From Aequorivita viscosa (GTDB lineage: Bacteria; Bacteroidota; Bacteroidia; Flavobacteriales; Flavobacteriaceae), in assembly GCF_900106795.1 (NCBI RefSeq), contig NZ_FNNS01000017.1, forward strand, positions 1 to 64,000: 64,000 bases of DNA, read 5' to 3'. The notes under the pieces are model-generated. The model saw only the letters and a list, made by a program, of their open reading frames with translations. It searched no databases and was not told the DNA's origin. The position numbers and the translations under genes were made by a program. This document shows positions 26,832 through 36,822 of this stretch, in pieces. The first letter of the stretch is position 1; every line of letters begins with the position of its first letter.

Positions 26832-28430
26832 ATGTATAGATTTTTTTTAGTCGCAATATTCGCTATCCCGCTTTTCTCGTGCGAGTACAAAACAGAAAGC
26901 GATCGCGACCACTTGGTTTTTCGATATAATGAACACGGTAATATACCAACATTAGACCCTGCCTTTGCTCGAAACCCACAAGCTATCTGGCCTGATAATC
27001 AACTTTATAATGGATTAATCCAACTCGATGACTCTTTAAATATTAAACCCGACATCGCAAAACGATGGATTATTGACGATTCAACTTCTACCTACACTTT
27101 CCATCTCAGAAACGATGTTTATTTTCATAAAAACATAGTGTTTGGAAAAGACTCAACACGGACGGTAAAAGCCTCAGATTTTGTGTACAGTTTCAACAGA
27201 TTGACTGATGAAAAAGTAGCATCTTCGGGCAGTTGGGTTATGAATTATGTTGAACGCTACGAGGCCAAGGACGATACTACTTTCGTTATTCAACTAAAAC
27301 AACCTTTTCCTGCATTTTTAGGCTTGCTCTCTATGCGATATTGCTCCGTTGTCCCCAAAGAAGCTGTTGATTTTTATGGCAATGAATTTCGAAGAAATCC
27401 TGTAGGAACAGGTCCCTTTCAGTTTAAAATGTGGGAAGAAAACGTGAAATTGGTCTTTAGAAAAAATCCGTTATATTTTGAAAAAGATAAAAACGGCACT
27501 CGTCTACCTTATCTCGAAGCCGTTGCCATAACTTTCTTACCCGATAAACAAAGTGAGTTTCTACAATTCGCACAAGGGAAATTAGATTTCATTTCAGGAT
27601 TAGATAATAGTTATAAAGATGAGCTTTTAACCACAAGCGGTGAGCTTCAGCCAAAATATCACGATGTCGCTTATATGGTTACAGGCCCATATTTAAATAC
27701 AGAATATCTTGGTTTTTATTTAAAAACAAACTCATCAGAAATACAAAGTCAAGCCTTGCGACAAGCTATAAACTATGGTTTCGACAGGCAGAAAATGGTG
27801 ACTTATTTACGAAACGGAATGGGAATTCCAGCAGTTCACGGTTTTATTCCAAAAGGTTTACCTGGATATGAAGAAATTGAAGGCTATTCGTATCGGCCAG
27901 AAAAGGCGAAACAATTGATTCAACACTACATTGAAGAAACTGGAAACCAAAAGCCAAAAATCACGATTGGAACAAATAGTCAGTATTTGGATTTGTGCGA
28001 ATACATTCAACGAGAACTAGAAAAAATTGGAATAGCTGTAACGATTGACGTAATGCCACCTTCAACACTAAGGCAAATGAAGAGCAGTGGCGAATTAGAT
28101 ATTTTTAGAGGTAGTTGGATAGCCGATTATCCCGATGCAGAAAATTATCTTTCGCTATTTTACAGTCCGAATTTCGCGCCAAACGGCCCAAATTATTTTC
28201 ATTTTAAGAATGAAATATATGACAGTCTGTATCAGAAATCGCTATTAATTTCAGACATTGACGAAAGAAAGGTACTCTATGTAAAAATGGACTCCATAAT
28301 TGTAGAAGAAGCGCCAGTAGTTCCTTTATTTTATGATATGGCGGTACGTTTTGTAAATAAAAAAGTAAGCGGATTAGGCATTAATCCGCAGAACTTTTTG
28401 ATTTTGAAATATGTAAAGAAGACTCGTTGA
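26832..28430 (+). CDS. Peptide/nickel-type ABC substrate-binding lipoprotein (SBP_bac_5)
   Basis: A 532-residue extracytoplasmic solute receptor. N-terminal SPII signal with lipobox FSCEY. The body is a cluster-C SBP_bac_5 protein (TFHLRNDVYFHKN, FVYSFNRLTD, PVGTGPFQFKMWEEN, AINYGFDRQKMV, FRGSWIADYPDAENYLSLFYS). Members bind oligopeptides, nickel or sugars; which one is not decidable. No permease or ATPase genes of the Dpp/Opp type lie next to it, so it either works with a distant transporter or has another role. Possible -7 box TATCTTCG at 26792. Confidence 0.87.
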   Translation: MYRFFLVAIFAIPLFSCEYKTESDRDHLVFRYNEHGNIPTLDPAFARNPQAIWPDNQLYNGLIQLDDSLNIKPDIAKRWIIDDSTSTYTFHLRNDVYFHKNIVFGKDSTRTVKASDFVYSFNRLTDEKVASSGSWVMNYVERYEAKDDTTFVIQLKQPFPAFLGLLSMRYCSVVPKEAVDFYGNEFRRNPVGTGPFQFKMWEENVKLVFRKNPLYFEKDKNGTRLPYLEAVAITFLPDKQSEFLQFAQGKLDFISGLDNSYKDELLTTSGELQPKYHDVAYMVTGPYLNTEYLGFYLKTNSSEIQSQALRQAINYGFDRQKMVTYLRNGMGIPAVHGFIPKGLPGYEEIEGYSYRPEKAKQLIQHYIEETGNQKPKITIGTNSQYLDLCEYIQRELEKIGIAVTIDVMPPSTLRQMKSSGELDIFRGSWIADYPDAENYLSLFYSPNFAPNGPNYFHFKNEIYDSLYQKSLLISDIDERKVLYVKMDSIIVEEAPVVPLFYDMAVRFVNKKVSGLGINPQNFLILKYVKKTR

Positions 28431-28499
28431 AGAAGATGAAGTTGAAATGGGCGAAGTCGCAATACAGCTAAAGCTTCGCTTGCGCATATGTTGCAAAGA

Positions 28500-29675
28500 C
28501 TAATCTTTTCTCCACGCTGATGTTTCCTCAAAAACGTGCTCCAAGATTTTAATATCCATTTCGGATAGCTCAACTTTTCGACGACTCATAACTACTTTTG
28601 CTACTTCAAAGGCCTTATCTGTTTTATAGGTTGTAAAGCCTCCACTACCACCCCAACTAAAGCTCGGAATAAAGTTTCGCGGAAATCCACTTCCAAAAAT
28701 ATTCGCACTAACGCCGACTACAGTACCTGTATTAAACATTGTATTTATTCCACACTTACTATGGTCACCCATCATTAAGCCACAAAACTGAAGTCCGGTT
28801 TTTGCAAATCGTTTAGTTTCATAATCCCACAAACGTACTTCGGCATAATTATTTTTAAGATTTGAATTGTTTGTATCGGCGCCCAAATTACACCATTCAC
28901 CCAAAACTGAATTCCCAAGAAACCCGTCGTGTCCTTTATTTGAATATCCAAAAATTATCGAATTACTAACCTCTCCCCCAACTTTACTATGCGGTCCAAT
29001 GGTGGTTCCAGAATATATCTTGGCTCCCATTTTTAAGGTAGCGTGTTCACAAAGCGCAAAAGGGCCGCGTACTAATGCACCTTCCATTATTTCGGCATCT
29101 TTTCCTATATAAATTGGGCCTTCAGAAGCATTTAATGTACAAAACTCAATAGTAGCACCTTCTTCAATAAAAATATTCTTTGGGTTTTTAGCCCAAATGC
29201 CTTCAGGAATTGGTTCAGACTCTCGTCCTTCCGTTAACATTTCAAAGTCGCGTTTTATAGCCTCTGCATTTTTTGAAAAAATATCCCACGTGTGTTCAAT
29301 TCGCAATACATCGTTATAAGCATATTGAATAACATCAAAAGTTTCGAAATCTACTTCCTGCCCTTCGCTAGCAAAAAAAGCAATTGGCTCTTCTTCAAAA
29401 AACACAGCTTGGTTTTCTTCTAATCCTTTCACAATATTGGCTAAATTTTCTGAAGGTAAGAAAGAAGCGTTTATAAGAATATTTTTTTCGAGTTCAACAA
29501 ACGGATATTTATCCGAAAGGTAATCTTCAGTTACAGTAGAGGTGGTAAATCCCAAAAGATGTTCCCATTTTTCACGAATAGTTAAAATTCCAATTCGAAT
29601 ATCGGCTACTGGACGCGTAAAAGTAAATGGAAGTAATTGGTTTCGGACGTTGCCATCAAAGAGAATGTAGTTCAT
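28500..29675 (-). CDS. GlmU-family protein (nucleotidyltransferase-like plus left-handed beta-helix)
   Basis: A 391-residue protein. The N-terminal half (1-170) starts NYILFDGNVRNQLLPFTFTRPVADIRIGILTIREKW, a Bacteroidota-specific sequence that lacks the standard LxxGxGTRM pyrophosphorylase loop. The C-terminal half (170-350) is a left-handed beta-helix with hexapeptide repeats (GKDAEIMEGALVRGP, GAKIYSGTTIGPHSKVGGEV) and a late segment MMGDHSKCGINTMFNTGTVVGVSANIFG. Such proteins are named GlmU family; they could acetylate and/or activate an amino-sugar for the envelope. Whether this one replaces GlmU is not shown. Gene order with L31 (next upstream) looks conserved in Flavobacteria. Confidence 0.8.
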   Translation of the reverse strand: MNYILFDGNVRNQLLPFTFTRPVADIRIGILTIREKWEHLLGFTTSTVTEDYLSDKYPFVELEKNILINASFLPSENLANIVKGLEENQAVFFEEEPIAFFASEGQEVDFETFDVIQYAYNDVLRIEHTWDIFSKNAEAIKRDFEMLTEGRESEPIPEGIWAKNPKNIFIEEGATIEFCTLNASEGPIYIGKDAEIMEGALVRGPFALCEHATLKMGAKIYSGTTIGPHSKVGGEVSNSIIFGYSNKGHDGFLGNSVLGEWCNLGADTNNSNLKNNYAEVRLWDYETKRFAKTGLQFCGLMMGDHSKCGINTMFNTGTVVGVSANIFGSGFPRNFIPSFSWGGSGGFTTYKTDKAFEVAKVVMSRRKVELSEMDIKILEHVFEETSAWRKD

Positions 29676-29810
29676 TATGATTTTGGATTTACGATTTTAG
29701 ATTTACGATTTCAATATTAAACCGCACCTATCAGTTTCAAATTCAATATTACAGAAAAAACAGCTAAATACAATTGGCTTGCGTTAGATATTGCATTATC
29801 AAAACAAAAA

Positions 29811-29834
29811 AAGCCCTCGATTTCTCGAAGGCTT
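29811..29834 (-). terminator. Terminator downstream of rpmE2
   Basis: AAGCC...TCGA (29811-29820) pairs with TCGA...GGCTT (29824-29833), and on the minus strand is followed by a T-run. It lies between L31 and the GlmU-like gene, so these are separate units. Confidence 0.7.
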
Positions 29835-29895
29835 AAATATTATCTAACTTAGAGGGTTAATACTTTCGATTTTATAATCGAAAATATATTGAAAC

Positions 29896-30171
29896 CTATT
29901 CTTCAGTCTTAGCTTTAGCTGATTTTTTAAACTTGTCGTATTTGTTTTTAAACTTGTCAATACGTCCTGCAGTATCGATAAGTTTCGCTTTTCCTGTATA
30001 GAAAGGATGTGAAGTACGTGAAATCTCCATTTTTACCAAAGGATACTCAACACCATCTACCTCAAGTGTTTCTTTTGTGTCAGCAGTTGATTTTGTAAGG
30101 AAAACATCATCATTACTCATGTCCTTAAAAGCAACTATTCTATAATTCTCAGGGTGGATACCTTTTTTCAT
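29896..30171 (-). CDS. rpmE2: 50S ribosomal protein L31 type B
   Basis: A 91-residue large-subunit protein. [19 protein letters not shown] and [28 protein letters not shown] are characteristic L31. There is no CxxC zinc site, which marks the zinc-independent type B paralogue that elsewhere replaces the zinc form under zinc shortage. Whether another L31 exists outside the window is not known; in this phylum type B seems to be the only one. Strong promoter at 30224-30254. Confidence 0.95.
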   Translation of the reverse strand: MKKGIHPENYRIVAFKDMSNDDVFLTKSTADTKETLEVDGVEYPLVKMEISRTSHPFYTGKAKLIDTAGRIDKFKNKYDKFKKSAKAKTEE

Positions 30172-30223
30172 TACTCTAATTTTTTAAAAATACGCTCATC
30201 CGAACCTTTTCGGAATTGAGTTT

Positions 30224-30254
30224 GCAAATTTAAGCAATAATTAGAATTCAGCAA
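30224..30254 (-). promoter_or_regulatory. rpmE2 promoter, full consensus
   Basis: On the minus strand TTG (30252-30254), a 19-bp spacer, then TAAATTTG (30225-30232) and C. Same arrangement as the rpmH promoter; leader about 45 nt. Confidence 0.75.
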
Positions 30255-30379
30255 CAAAAATCTATACTTTTTTAAATCATTTTACAATAGTTAGCAAATG
30301 TAACGTTTTACTATCTTTGTTTACTAACAACCAAACCTACCTGTTTAATAGTTAACAGGCCAAAAAAACCTTAATCAAA

Positions 30380-30910
30380 ATGGAAAACCAAGAACCCTCA
30401 ATTAAAAAAATTGCTCTTAATTACGGTATTTTATTAGCACTACTCTCAATCGTTACTCAAGTAATTTCATATGTACTCGATGTACACGTAGACCGCCCTT
30501 GGTGGCTAACTGTTTTACAACTTGTAATCTCTATTGGTGTTGTTGTCATGGGTCTCAACGCTTTTAGATCTGCGAACCAAGGTTACCTAACACTTGTGCA
30601 AGCTCTTAAAATTGGAGTTGCTATTAGTTTAATAGCTGGAGTTATTGCTGTGTTATTTAATTATATCTTTATGAATTATATCGATCCTGATTATATTCAA
30701 AAAGCAATGGATTTTTCCCGAGAACAAATGTTAAACCAAAACCCGGACATGTCTCAAGAACAAATTGATATGGCTATGAATATGTCTTCTAAACTAATGA
30801 CTCCAGTAATAATGGCAGCATTTTCATTAATTAGTTCATTATTTTTCGGATTCATTATTTCACTTATTGCGGGTTTAATATTGAAAAGAAATCCACCAAA
30901 GCCATTTTAA
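30380..30910 (+). CDS. DUF4199 membrane protein
   Basis: A 176-residue inner-membrane protein with four predicted helices (about 11-32, 40-58, 72-95, 140-168) and a cytoplasmic tail ending RNPPKPF. DUF4199 proteins are common in Bacteroidota and lack known function. TATCTTTG at 30312-30319 is the probable -7 box. It is 7 bp upstream of the glycosyltransferase gene, so the two are likely cotranscribed; a role in lipid-linked glycan synthesis would be inference only. Confidence 0.8.
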   Translation: MENQEPSIKKIALNYGILLALLSIVTQVISYVLDVHVDRPWWLTVLQLVISIGVVVMGLNAFRSANQGYLTLVQALKIGVAISLIAGVIAVLFNYIFMNYIDPDYIQKAMDFSREQMLNQNPDMSQEQIDMAMNMSSKLMTPVIMAAFSLISSLFFGFIISLIAGLILKRNPPKPF

Positions 30911-30917
30911 AAACTGA

Positions 30918-31874
30918 ATGAACCTTTCTATTGTCATCCCACTTCTAAACGAAGAAGAATCACTTAATGAATTATACCATTGGATTGCATCCGTCATGCA
31001 ATCCAATGGTTTTTCATACGAGCTTATTTTTATAGACGACGGTAGTAATGACGGTTCGTGGAATATCATTGAATCACTTTCTAAAAAACATTCTGAAGTA
31101 AAAGGAATTCGTTTTCAGAAGAATTACGGAAAATCGCAAGCTTTACACGCAGGATTTTCCATTGCGCAAGGCAGTGTTGTTATAACAATGGATGCCGATT
31201 TACAGGACAGCCCAGAGGAAATCCCCGAAATGTATAGATTGGTTACCGATGAAGGCTTCGACCTTATATCGGGTTGGAAAAAGAAGCGATACGATTCTGT
31301 GCTAAGTAAAAACCTTCCTTCTAAATTATTCAATTACGTAGCTAGAAAAACTTCTGGTGTTAAGTTACACGACTTTAATTGTGGCTTAAAAGCTTATAAA
31401 AAAGATGTAGTAAAAGCTATTGAAGTAACTGGCGAAATGCACCGATACATTCCTGTTCTCGCTAAAAACGCAGGCTTCACTAAAATTTCGGAAATACCAG
31501 TACAGCATCAAGCTAGAAAATACGGAAGTACCAAATTTGGGGCAGAACGCTTTATTCGCGGTTTTCTCGACTTAATTACCATTTGGTTTTTATCCCGTTT
31601 TGGAAAACGACCTATGCACCTATTTGGCGCGTGGGGAGCCACTATGCACATTATTGGTTTTTTTCTGGCAATTTATTTAGGTGTCGACAAATTATTTTTA
31701 AACCCGCATGGAAGATTGATAGCGGAGCGACCACAGTTTTTTATAGCACTTACTGCTATGATTTTAGGTACACAACTTTTTTTAGCTGGATTTTTGGGCG
31801 AATTAATCCTTCGAAGCAAAAAAGATTCACAAAACTACATTATTAAGGAAGCTACTACTGGCGAAAACACATAA
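30918..31874 (+). CDS. Family 2 glycosyltransferase, dolichyl/undecaprenyl-phosphate type
   Basis: A 318-residue enzyme with a GT-A domain (1-230: SIVIPLLNEEESLNELY, FIDDGSNDGS, TMDADLQDSPEEIPEMY with DAD/DXD, and a late RKYGSTKFG-like motif) and two C-terminal membrane helices (about 235-257 and 272-295). That arrangement matches DPM1-like enzymes that move a sugar from a nucleotide to polyprenyl phosphate. The sugar is not determined. It starts 7 bp after DUF4199. Confidence 0.88.
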   Translation: MNLSIVIPLLNEEESLNELYHWIASVMQSNGFSYELIFIDDGSNDGSWNIIESLSKKHSEVKGIRFQKNYGKSQALHAGFSIAQGSVVITMDADLQDSPEEIPEMYRLVTDEGFDLISGWKKKRYDSVLSKNLPSKLFNYVARKTSGVKLHDFNCGLKAYKKDVVKAIEVTGEMHRYIPVLAKNAGFTKISEIPVQHQARKYGSTKFGAERFIRGFLDLITIWFLSRFGKRPMHLFGAWGATMHIIGFFLAIYLGVDKLFLNPHGRLIAERPQFFIALTAMILGTQLFLAGFLGELILRSKKDSQNYIIKEATTGENT

Positions 31875-31939
31875 AGCTATCGTAAACCAAACTTTAACGA
31901 CTTTAGCGCACTTATAACTTTAAGCACTTATTTTATTCC

Positions 31940-31948
31940 TATTTTTGC
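31940..31948 (+). promoter_or_regulatory. -7 box upstream of the phosphohexomutase gene
   Basis: TATTTTTGC, 17 bp before the ATG at 31966. A frame starting at a TTG at 31945 overlaps this box and is therefore unlikely to be translated. Confidence 0.55.
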
Positions 31949-31965
31949 AAATTAAATTAAGCGAA

Positions 31966-33681
31966 ATGATTTACGTAGATCCAAAAATATTAGCTCGAGT
32001 TAACAAATGGCTCACACCGTTTTTTGATGAAAAAACCCAAACCGAAATTAAGGAAATGATCGCTCGCGATCCTGAAAAACTTGAAGATAGTTTTTACAAA
32101 AACCTAGAATTCGGGACTGGTGGTATGCGAGGAATAATGGGTCACGGAGATAACAGAATCAATAAATATACTTTGGGCAAAAATACCCAAGGCCTTTCCA
32201 ATTATTTGCGAAAACGATTTCCCGGTAAAAACATTAAAGTTGCAATAGCATTTGACTGTAGACATAACAGTAAGGAGTTTGCAAAATTCGTAGCCGATGT
32301 TTTCTCAGCAAATGGTATAAAAGTTTTCCTTTTTTCTGAATTAAGACCTACACCAGAGTTATCTTTTGCGGTGAAGTATTTAGATTGCCAAGCTGGAATC
32401 GTCTTAACCGCATCTCATAACCCGCCTGAATATAACGGTTACAAAGTTTATTTGGAAGATGGAGGCCAGCTAGTATCACCTCAAGATAAGGAAGTAGTTG
32501 CCGAAATAAATTCATTGCAATATCAAGATGTAAACTTTGGAGCAAATGAAAATTTCATTGAATTTATTGATTCGGAAGTCGATGAAGCTTTTGCGGCGGC
32601 TTCTATTAAAAATGGCACTTTCGGAACATCTAAGGAAGCAAGGGAAAATTTAAAAATAGCTTTCACTTCCCTTCACGGAACTTCCATTACTATGATTCCC
32701 AAAGTTCTCGAACAAGCTGGATATACCAACGTTTCGATAGTTAAGGAACAGGCAGAGCCCGATGGCGATTTCCCAACTGTAAAATCTCCAAACCCAGAAG
32801 AGCCTGCTGCGTTGAAAATGGCTTTAGAACTGGCCGATAAGGAAAATTCGGATATTGTTATCGGAACCGATCCAGATAGCGACCGCTTGGGCATTGCTGT
32901 TAGAAATGATAAAGGAGAAATGCAGCTTCTCAACGGAAACCAAACCATGGTGCTAATGACACATTTCCTTTTAGAACAATGGAAAAAAGCAGGAAAGCTA
33001 AACGGCAAACAATTTGTTGCTTCTACAATTGTATCAACTCCCATGGTCGAAAAAATAGCTGAACATTATAATGTGAATTATTTGGAAGGACTTACAGGTT
33101 TTAAATGGATTGCTAAAATGATTAAAGACCACCCTGAGCTTGAGTTTATTGGTGGTGGCGAAGAAAGCTTTGGTTATTTGGTAGGCGATTTTGTGAGAGA
33201 CAAAGATGCTGTTACCGCTACCCTACTCGCTTGCGAAATAGCTGCTCAGAAAAAAGCTGAAGGCAGTAGCATGTATAACTATTTAAAGGAAGTTTACAAT
33301 CAATTTGGAAACTATCGGGAGCACTTAATTTCAATTACCAAAAAAGGGAAAAAAGGTGCCGAAGAAATATCCGAAATGATGAAATCGCTCCGGGAAAACC
33401 CATTTAAAGAAATTGCTGGCAGCAAAGTGGTTCGGATGGACGATATTTTAAAAGATGAATGCACAGACTTTATTACGGGAAAAACTTCCGCATTAAATTT
33501 ACCTAAATCGAATGTTTTAATTTATTTTACTGAAGACGGAAGTAAAATAGCCGCTCGACCAAGTGGAACGGAGCCAAAAATAAAATTCTATATCAGTGTT
33601 AATACTATCGAAAAAGAGAACTTCACTGAAACACTTCAAAAGAAAATTGATGCTATAGCGGCACAACTAAACGTTAATTAA
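31966..33681 (+). CDS. Phospho-sugar mutase (phosphoglucomutase/phosphomannomutase)
   Basis: Interconverts sugar 1- and 6-phosphates for glycogen, capsule and cell-wall precursors. The 571-residue protein has the four-domain alpha-D-phosphohexomutase layout: active-site serine in TASHNPPEYNGYKVY (about 144-158), metal-binding GTDPDSDRLG (about 301-310), sugar-binding GGGEESFGY (about 398-406) and phosphate-binding RPSGTEPKIKFY (about 530-541). Longer than the PMM/PGM of E. coli and closer to PgcA-type enzymes. It is one base-overlap coupled to the next gene, an ABC exporter. Confidence 0.93.
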   Translation: MIYVDPKILARVNKWLTPFFDEKTQTEIKEMIARDPEKLEDSFYKNLEFGTGGMRGIMGHGDNRINKYTLGKNTQGLSNYLRKRFPGKNIKVAIAFDCRHNSKEFAKFVADVFSANGIKVFLFSELRPTPELSFAVKYLDCQAGIVLTASHNPPEYNGYKVYLEDGGQLVSPQDKEVVAEINSLQYQDVNFGANENFIEFIDSEVDEAFAAASIKNGTFGTSKEARENLKIAFTSLHGTSITMIPKVLEQAGYTNVSIVKEQAEPDGDFPTVKSPNPEEPAALKMALELADKENSDIVIGTDPDSDRLGIAVRNDKGEMQLLNGNQTMVLMTHFLLEQWKKAGKLNGKQFVASTIVSTPMVEKIAEHYNVNYLEGLTGFKWIAKMIKDHPELEFIGGGEESFGYLVGDFVRDKDAVTATLLACEIAAQKKAEGSSMYNYLKEVYNQFGNYREHLISITKKGKKGAEEISEMMKSLRENPFKEIAGSKVVRMDDILKDECTDFITGKTSALNLPKSNVLIYFTEDGSKIAARPSGTEPKIKFYISVNTIEKENFTETLQKKIDAIAAQLNVN

Positions 33682-35507
33682 TGAATTATTTCAGAAAAAT
33701 ACTTCGCTACGCATACCCTTACAAGAAATATGCTTTTCTGAATATCTTTTTCAATATTCTGTACGCAGTATTCAGTACGCTTTCATTTTTAGCGTTAATT
33801 CCTGTGTTACAAGTAATATTTAGCGATCAACGGGAAGTTGGAAAAGCTCCTGTTTATCAAGGAATAACCAAACTTACAGCGTATATGCAAGATGCTATGA
33901 GTTACCATTTGGTAAATTATATTAATGAATATGGCGACTTTGTTGTGCTTATGTTTATGATAGGTGTAATTATTGCGATTTTCCTTCTTAAAAACTTGAG
34001 CAACTATATGGCCATGTTCTACTCCACATATTTAAGAAATGGAGTATTAAAAGACCTTCGGAACGATTTATATAAAAAAGTAATACAGTTTCCACTTGCT
34101 TTTTATTCTGAAAAAAGAAAAGGTGACACTATTTCACGCCTGAGTGTAGATGTTGAAGAAGTGAAAAATTCGGTACTTTCAGTTTTGGAAATGATTATCC
34201 GAGAGCCATTAACAATTCTTACATCATTAATTGTTATGCTTTTTATAAGTCCGAAACTCACGCTTTTCGTGTTTCTATTTTTACCTGTTTCAGGTTTTCT
34301 TATTTCAAAAGTTGGAAAATCGTTAAAAAAAGGGTCTTTAAAAGTGCAACAAGAACAAGGTGTCTTTCTTTCAATATTGGAAGAAACTATGGGCGGTTTG
34401 CGAATTATTAAAGCTTTTCATGCTGAAAATCTTTTTCAAAAGAAATTTGAAGCAAGCAATGAACGGTTTTATAAATATTCAAACAAGGTAATGAATAGGC
34501 AAAATGCCGCTTCACCTTTAAGCGAGCTTCTTGGTATTATAACAATTGGAGTATTGCTAATCTACGGCGGTTATTTGGTTTTTGTAGATCGTACGCTGGA
34601 TGCTAGTTTTTTCCTAGGTTATATTATGCTCGCTTATAATATCCTAACTCCCGCGAAAGCTATAGCCAAAGCTAGTTACTCTATAAAACGAGCAGATGGA
34701 TCGGCTCACAGAATTTTAGAACTTCTGGAAGCTGAAAACACTATTATTGATATTGAAAACCCGATAGAAAAAGTAAGCTTTGACCACAGTATTTCGATAA
34801 AAAACATTTCGTTTAAATATGATAATCAATACGTGCTTCAAGATTTTTCATTAGAAATTCCGAAAGGAAAAACCGTCGCGCTTTTAGGGCAATCAGGAAG
34901 TGGAAAAAGTACCATTGCTAATTTATTAACCCGTTTTTACGACGTAAATAAAGGAAGCATTGAAATTGATGGAGTTGACATCAAGAATATTTCAAAAAAA
35001 TCACTTCGCGGCTTAATGGGTATTGTTTCACAAGACTCTATTCTCTTCAACGATTCGGTGGCTAACAATTTAAAATTAGGAAAACCTAACGCTTCTGGCA
35101 CCGAACTCCAAGAAGCTGCAGAAATCAGTAATTCATATGAATTCATTAAAAATCTTCCCGAAGGGTTCGAAACCAATATCGGGGACAGTGGTAACAAACT
35201 CAGTGGCGGTCAAAAGCAACGACTGAGTATTGCTCGTGCCGTTTTGAAAAATCCACCAATAATGATTTTGGATGAGGCAACCTCTGCTCTCGATACTGAA
35301 AGTGAAAGACTTGTTCAGGATGCATTGGAAAAAATGATGAAAAATAGAACTTCTATCGTCATCGCCCACAGACTTTCAACTATTCAAAATGCCGACAACA
35401 TCGTTGTACTTTCAAAAGGCAAAATTGTTGAGCAAGGTAAACATCAAGAACTCCTTGCCCTTAAAGGAACCTATTACAGTTTGGTTGAAATGCAATCTTT
35501 AGCATAA
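33681..35507 (+). CDS. ABC exporter, MsbA-like (lipid/lipopolysaccharide flippase family)
   Basis: A 608-residue half-exporter. Six membrane helices in residues 15-310 (YAFLNIFFNILYAVFSTLSFLALIP, FVVLMFMIGVIIAIFLL, and others), then an ATPase (about 360-600) with Walker A GQSGSGKST, signature LSGGQKQRLSIARAV, Walker B IMILDEATSALD and the H-loop IVIAHRLST. Dimers of such proteins flip lipid A-core or export drugs. The start overlaps the phosphomutase stop (TAATG), so both are one operon; with a sugar phosphomutase and a polyprenyl glycosyltransferase upstream, an envelope-lipid role is the best inference. Confidence 0.9.
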   Translation: MNYFRKILRYAYPYKKYAFLNIFFNILYAVFSTLSFLALIPVLQVIFSDQREVGKAPVYQGITKLTAYMQDAMSYHLVNYINEYGDFVVLMFMIGVIIAIFLLKNLSNYMAMFYSTYLRNGVLKDLRNDLYKKVIQFPLAFYSEKRKGDTISRLSVDVEEVKNSVLSVLEMIIREPLTILTSLIVMLFISPKLTLFVFLFLPVSGFLISKVGKSLKKGSLKVQQEQGVFLSILEETMGGLRIIKAFHAENLFQKKFEASNERFYKYSNKVMNRQNAASPLSELLGIITIGVLLIYGGYLVFVDRTLDASFFLGYIMLAYNILTPAKAIAKASYSIKRADGSAHRILELLEAENTIIDIENPIEKVSFDHSISIKNISFKYDNQYVLQDFSLEIPKGKTVALLGQSGSGKSTIANLLTRFYDVNKGSIEIDGVDIKNISKKSLRGLMGIVSQDSILFNDSVANNLKLGKPNASGTELQEAAEISNSYEFIKNLPEGFETNIGDSGNKLSGGQKQRLSIARAVLKNPPIMILDEATSALDTESERLVQDALEKMMKNRTSIVIAHRLSTIQNADNIVVLSKGKIVEQGKHQELLALKGTYYSLVEMQSLA

Positions 35508-35644
35508 ATATAACCTTAGCGACTCGTTACGATATAATTTTAGCTTGCGCAGTGCTGAACGGATAATAACGATGAGCAGCGAAAATTCGACTTCAAATTA
35601 AACTATTCCGTGTATCTTTAGTCTTAAAACCAATTACGCACAAG

Positions 35645-36202
35645 GTGGTTGAAGAAAAAGAACTGGTAACGGCATTACAAACAGAAGCGGAAAAAGAAGC
35701 CGCTTTTCGCGAACTCGTGTCTCAGTACAAGGAACGTCTATATTGGCAAATACGCACCATGGTTTTAGACCATGACGACGCTGACGACGTGCTTCAGAAC
35801 ACTTTTATCAAGGTTTTTAGAAACATCAATTCTTTTAAAGGTGATAGTAAACTCCACACCTGGATGTATAGAATTGCAGCCAATGAATCCATTACATTTC
35901 TCAACAAAAAAGCAAAACAAAACAACATTTCTTTAGATAATGAGAAAAGTAATGCCGTAAGAAGTCTAGAAAGTGATGTGTATTTTGAAGGAGACAAGAT
36001 TCAGTTAATATTTCAAAAAGCAATTGCAGCCCTACCAGAACGCCAACAGCTTATTTTTACAATGAAATATTTCGGTAATCACACTTTTGAAGAGCTTTCA
36101 GAGATTTTAGACACAACAGTAGGTGGACTAAAAAGCAGTTACCATATTGCTGTTAAGAAGATTACGGAATTTGTAAAAACTGAGAATGAAACCTTTTCAT
36201 AA
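35645..36202 (+). CDS. RNA polymerase ECF-type sigma factor (cluster 2), GTG start
   Basis: A 185-residue sigma-70 family protein: region 2 (about 20-85: FRELVSQYKERLYWQIRTMVLDHDDADDVLQNTFIKVF) and region 4 (about 125-175: LPERQQLIFTMKYFGNHTFEELSEIL). No upstream in-frame ATG fits, and the GTG at 35645 gives the family's usual VEEKELVTAL start. Followed by a membrane-anchored protein (21 bp) and an exported helical protein. Typical of Flavobacteria envelope-sigma clusters; signal unknown. Confidence 0.9.
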   Translation: MVEEKELVTALQTEAEKEAAFRELVSQYKERLYWQIRTMVLDHDDADDVLQNTFIKVFRNINSFKGDSKLHTWMYRIAANESITFLNKKAKQNNISLDNEKSNAVRSLESDVYFEGDKIQLIFQKAIAALPERQQLIFTMKYFGNHTFEELSEILDTTVGGLKSSYHIAVKKITEFVKTENETFS

Positions 36203-36223
36203 TTTTGAAGTCAAACAGTATAT

Positions 36224-36733
36224 ATGAACGAAAACCTTAAAATATCGGGATTTAAAACACCAGAAAATTATTTCGAAAATTTCGAAACCGAGTTATTTAT
36301 TCGTTTGGAAGAGGAGCGATTTCCAAAATCGTCTGGATTTGAAGTGCCAACAGGATATTTTGATTCTTTAGAAGAAATAGTTCTTCAAAAAGTTAATAAG
36401 AAGGAAAATCCTGTATACGATAAAAGTAAGGTTATTTCCTTTTTTCCAAAGCGTTACTATGCTTATACAGCGGCTATAGCCGCTTGCTTATTGCTTGCCG
36501 TTACGCTGTTTAATTCACAACAAGACGTTTCGAATATAGATACTATTCAAATTGGCCTAATTGATAAATATATTGAAGAAGGAAATTTAAATTTGGATTT
36601 GTACGAGTTAACGAGTTATTTAGATGCGGATGACATCGAGATTGTAGACTTTGATAACCAATACTTTTCACAAAACACTTTAGAAGATTACCTTTTAGAA
36701 AACACCGAAGAAGAAATTTTAATCGAAGAATAA
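36224..36733 (+). CDS. Membrane protein, putative anti-sigma partner
   Basis: A 169-residue protein with a cytoplasmic N-terminal part containing a repeated pattern (FKTPENYFENFETEL, then FEVPTGYFDSLEEIV), one membrane helix (about 86-104: YAYTAAIAACLLLAVTLF) and an acidic periplasmic tail rich in Glu/Asp (ENTEEEILIEE at the end). It lies right behind an ECF sigma gene with the expected one-helix topology of an anti-sigma factor. The ZAS motif is absent, so the function is inferred from topology and position. Confidence 0.65.
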   Translation: MNENLKISGFKTPENYFENFETELFIRLEEERFPKSSGFEVPTGYFDSLEEIVLQKVNKKENPVYDKSKVISFFPKRYYAYTAAIAACLLLAVTLFNSQQDVSNIDTIQIGLIDKYIEEGNLNLDLYELTSYLDADDIEIVDFDNQYFSQNTLEDYLLENTEEEILIEE

Positions 36734-36822
36734 TAGTCCTTTACAATAGGACTTTTAAAATATAATATCCAATTTCCATCTTGAAATAAATTCAAGCCGA
36801 AATTTAAAACACAATTATAACT